Source: Amycolatopsis iheyensis (lineage in GTDB: Bacteria; Actinomycetota; Actinomycetes; Mycobacteriales; Pseudonocardiaceae). Taken from it: 64,000 bases of DNA. Positions 62,413 through 64,000 of this stretch are shown piece after piece. The notes beneath the pieces were generated by a model. That model saw only the letters and a program-made list of their open reading frames with translations, was not told the origin of the DNA and did not search any database. Position 1 is the first letter of the stretch. The number at the start of each line of letters is the position of its first letter. The DNA lies in the NCBI RefSeq assembly GCF_024703995.1, contig NZ_JAMXQV010000031.1:62001-126000 (forward strand). Direction: 5' to 3'. A program made the position numbers and the translations under genes.

Positions 62413-64000
62413 ATGAGCATTGTCGGGACCCGGGTGGTCCGCCAGGAGGATCAGAACCTGATCACCGCCGGCGGCACCTACGTGGACGATCTGCGGGAGG
62501 AAGCGCTTTCCGGCGCCGCACACGCGGTGTTCGTGCGCAGTCCGGTGGCGCACGCGCGGATCGAGAACATCGATGTGACCGAAGCGAAGGCGGCGCCGGG
62601 GGTGCTCGGCGTGTTCACCGCCGCCGACCTCGGGCTCGCCCCGCACGACGCGGGACCGGTGAAGGAGCCGTGGCTGGCCGACGGTGTGGTGCGCTACGTC
62701 GGCGAACCCGTCGCGCTGGTCCTCACCGAGGAGCGCTACCAGCTGGCCGACGCCGCCGAGCTGGTCGACATCGACTACGACCCGCTCGACGCGGTCGCGA
62801 GCATCGACGCGGCGCTGACGGACGAGTCGCTGCTGTACCCGGCGACCGGCAGCAACCTCATGCAGGTCAACGGCATGCCGGAGTTCGACGACACGATCTT
62901 CGACGACTGCGAGGTCGTCATCTCGCAGACCATCGTCAACCAGCGCGTCGCCCCGGCGCCGCTGGAGGTGCGCGGTGGGTCGTGCGCGTGGGGTGAAGAC
63001 GGCCGGCTGACGGTCTGGCTGTCCACCCAGAACGCCCAGATCGCCCGGACGCAGGTGGCCGCGAGCCTCGGCCTCGACGAGGAGAAGGTGCGCGTCATCG
63101 CCCCCGACGTCGGCGGCGGCTTCGGCGCGAAGATCGGCGCGGACCCCGAAGCGACCGTGCTGGGCTGGGCCGCCAGGGAGATCGGCCGCCCGGTCCGCTG
63201 GATCGAGACGCGCAGCGAGAACCTCACGTCGATGACCCACGGCCGCGCTCAGCAGAACGCCGTGACGATCGGCGGGAAGCGCGACGGCACCGTCCTCGCC
63301 TACCGCCTGGACGTCATCCAGGACGCCGGCGCGTACCCGCGGACGTTGTTCCTGCCGACGCTGACCGAGCTGATGGCCGTCGGCGTCTACCGGTTCCCGA
63401 AGGTCCAGACGCGCAGCCGCGCGGTCGTCACGAACACGACGCCGATCGCGGCCTACCGCGGCGCGGGCCGCCCGGAGGCGACCGCCGCGCTCGAACGCGG
63501 GATGGACATCTTCGCCGCCGCGATCGGGATGGACCCCGCCGAGGTGCGCCGGGTCAACTTCATCCGGCCCGAGGAGTTCCCGTACCGGACGCCGACCGGC
63601 GCGTCCTACGACACCGGCGAGTACGCGGCCGCCCTCGACAAGGCACTCGAAGCCGCCGGGTACGCCGAGCTGCGCGCCGAGCAGCAGCGGCGGCGGGAAG
63701 CGGGCGAACCGGTCGAGCTCGGCCTCGGGATCGCGGCGTACGTCGAGATCACCGGCGGCGACGCCGGTGGCGAGAGCGGCCGCGTCGACATCCACCCCGA
63801 CGGCTCGGTCGTCGCCTGGACCGGTAGCTCGCCGCACGGCCAGGGCCTCGGGACGTCCCTGGCGATGCTCCTGTCCGACCAGCTCGGCGTGCCGCTGGAC
63901 AAGATCACCGTGAAGCACGGCGACACCGACGAGGTGCCGAAGGCGGTCGGCACGTTCGGCTCCCGGTCGCTGCAGCTGGGCGGCTCGGCGATCCGGCAGG
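62413..64000 (+). CDS. Molybdenum hydroxylase large subunit (CoxL form II-like), 3' end outside window
   Basis: At least 529 residues, ATG 62413 with AGGAGACC upstream; no stop before the window end. Xanthine dehydrogenase/CO dehydrogenase large-subunit family: GTRVVRQEDQNLITAGGTYVDDL, HAVFVRSPVAHARI, VGEPVALVLTEERYQLADAAE, PDVGGGFGAKIG, and TPIAAYRGAGRPEA, the form II loop (not the AYRCSFR of true CO dehydrogenase). It binds Mo-pterin and oxidises an aldehyde, purine or other heterocycle. Partner subunits must lie downstream. Confidence 0.92.
   Translation, partial: MSIVGTRVVRQEDQNLITAGGTYVDDLREEALSGAAHAVFVRSPVAHARIENIDVTEAKAAPGVLGVFTAADLGLAPHDAGPVKEPWLADGVVRYVGEPVALVLTEERYQLADAAELVDIDYDPLDAVASIDAALTDESLLYPATGSNLMQVNGMPEFDDTIFDDCEVVISQTIVNQRVAPAPLEVRGGSCAWGEDGRLTVWLSTQNAQIARTQVAASLGLDEEKVRVIAPDVGGGFGAKIGADPEATVLGWAAREIGRPVRWIETRSENLTSMTHGRAQQNAVTIGGKRDGTVLAYRLDVIQDAGAYPRTLFLPTLTELMAVGVYRFPKVQTRSRAVVTNTTPIAAYRGAGRPEATAALERGMDIFAAAIGMDPAEVRRVNFIRPEEFPYRTPTGASYDTGEYAAALDKALEAAGYAELRAEQQRRREAGEPVELGLGIAAYVEITGGDAGGESGRVDIHPDGSVVAWTGSSPHGQGLGTSLAMLLSDQLGVPLDKITVKHGDTDEVPKAVGTFGSRSLQLGGSAIRQ

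Noticed and set aside
61537..63918. 793-codon minus-strand open frame opposite the TauE and CoxL-like genes
   Set aside because: Composition is shadow-like and the opposite strand has clear families.

Overview
The window is high-GC actinobacterial chromosome. Gene order secD-secF-apt-relA, a conservon (sensor kinase, roadblock, DUF742 and GTPase genes), Ku-based end joining, CmtR, DUF3040 and DUF6131 proteins, GTG/TTG starts and leaderless promoters point to a Pseudonocardiales member, probably Amycolatopsis-like. This is an inference from gene content; there is no rRNA or tRNA to confirm it.

Layout. 1-5.9 kb: protein export (secD, cut by the window edge, and secF), apt with a very large terminator hairpin, and the (p)ppGpp enzyme relA. 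5.9-15 kb: an accessory block. It holds an amidohydrolase with a divergent MarR regulator and a palindromic operator, a coupled pair (membrane protein and small helical protein) sharing a 19-residue motif, a decayed alpha/beta hydrolase, an enoyl-CoA hydratase, a GH97 glycosidase, a P-loop kinase-like protein and a LysM-like membrane protein. 14.3-17.5 kb: a class IV aminotransferase, a membrane cyclophilin, a glyoxalase II-like hydrolase and small membrane proteins. 17.5-24.1 kb: a YibE/F permease, a dense inverted-repeat cluster, a divergent GlxA regulator/PfpI pair and an AfsR-like regulator.

24.2-30.9 kb: a secreted M15-like peptidase, an SPW membrane protein, a LigD-like 3'-phosphoesterase with a ligase domain that has lost its lysine, and a TetR-ABC-ABC operon. 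31-35 kb: a conservon followed by a styrene-monooxygenase-like flavoprotein. 35-46 kb: Ku, a CmtR/CDF metal module, ahcY behind an S-adenosylhomocysteine riboswitch, a GNAT, an AurF-like diiron protein with a divergent TetR, a DinB2-type polymerase, a MetE-core protein and a LysE exporter. 46-50 kb: ribA, and a MarR-controlled MBL-hydrolase/FAD-monooxygenase pair.

50-61.3 kb: a carbohydrate-degradation locus. A beta-helix protein, a GH16 endoglucanase, a GH3 beta-glucosidase and a Tat-exported toroid protein together carry seven discoidin (F5/8C) domains, with a LacI regulator and LacI-like palindromes. GH16 plus GH3 suggests beta-1,3-glucan breakdown. 61.6-64 kb: a TauE/SafE permease and the start of a form-II CoxL-like molybdenum hydroxylase that runs off the window.

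The strongest candidates for something undescribed are the coupled pair at 7.7-9.7 kb with its shared motif, the pseudo-ligase LigD-like protein, and the intergenic palindrome families.
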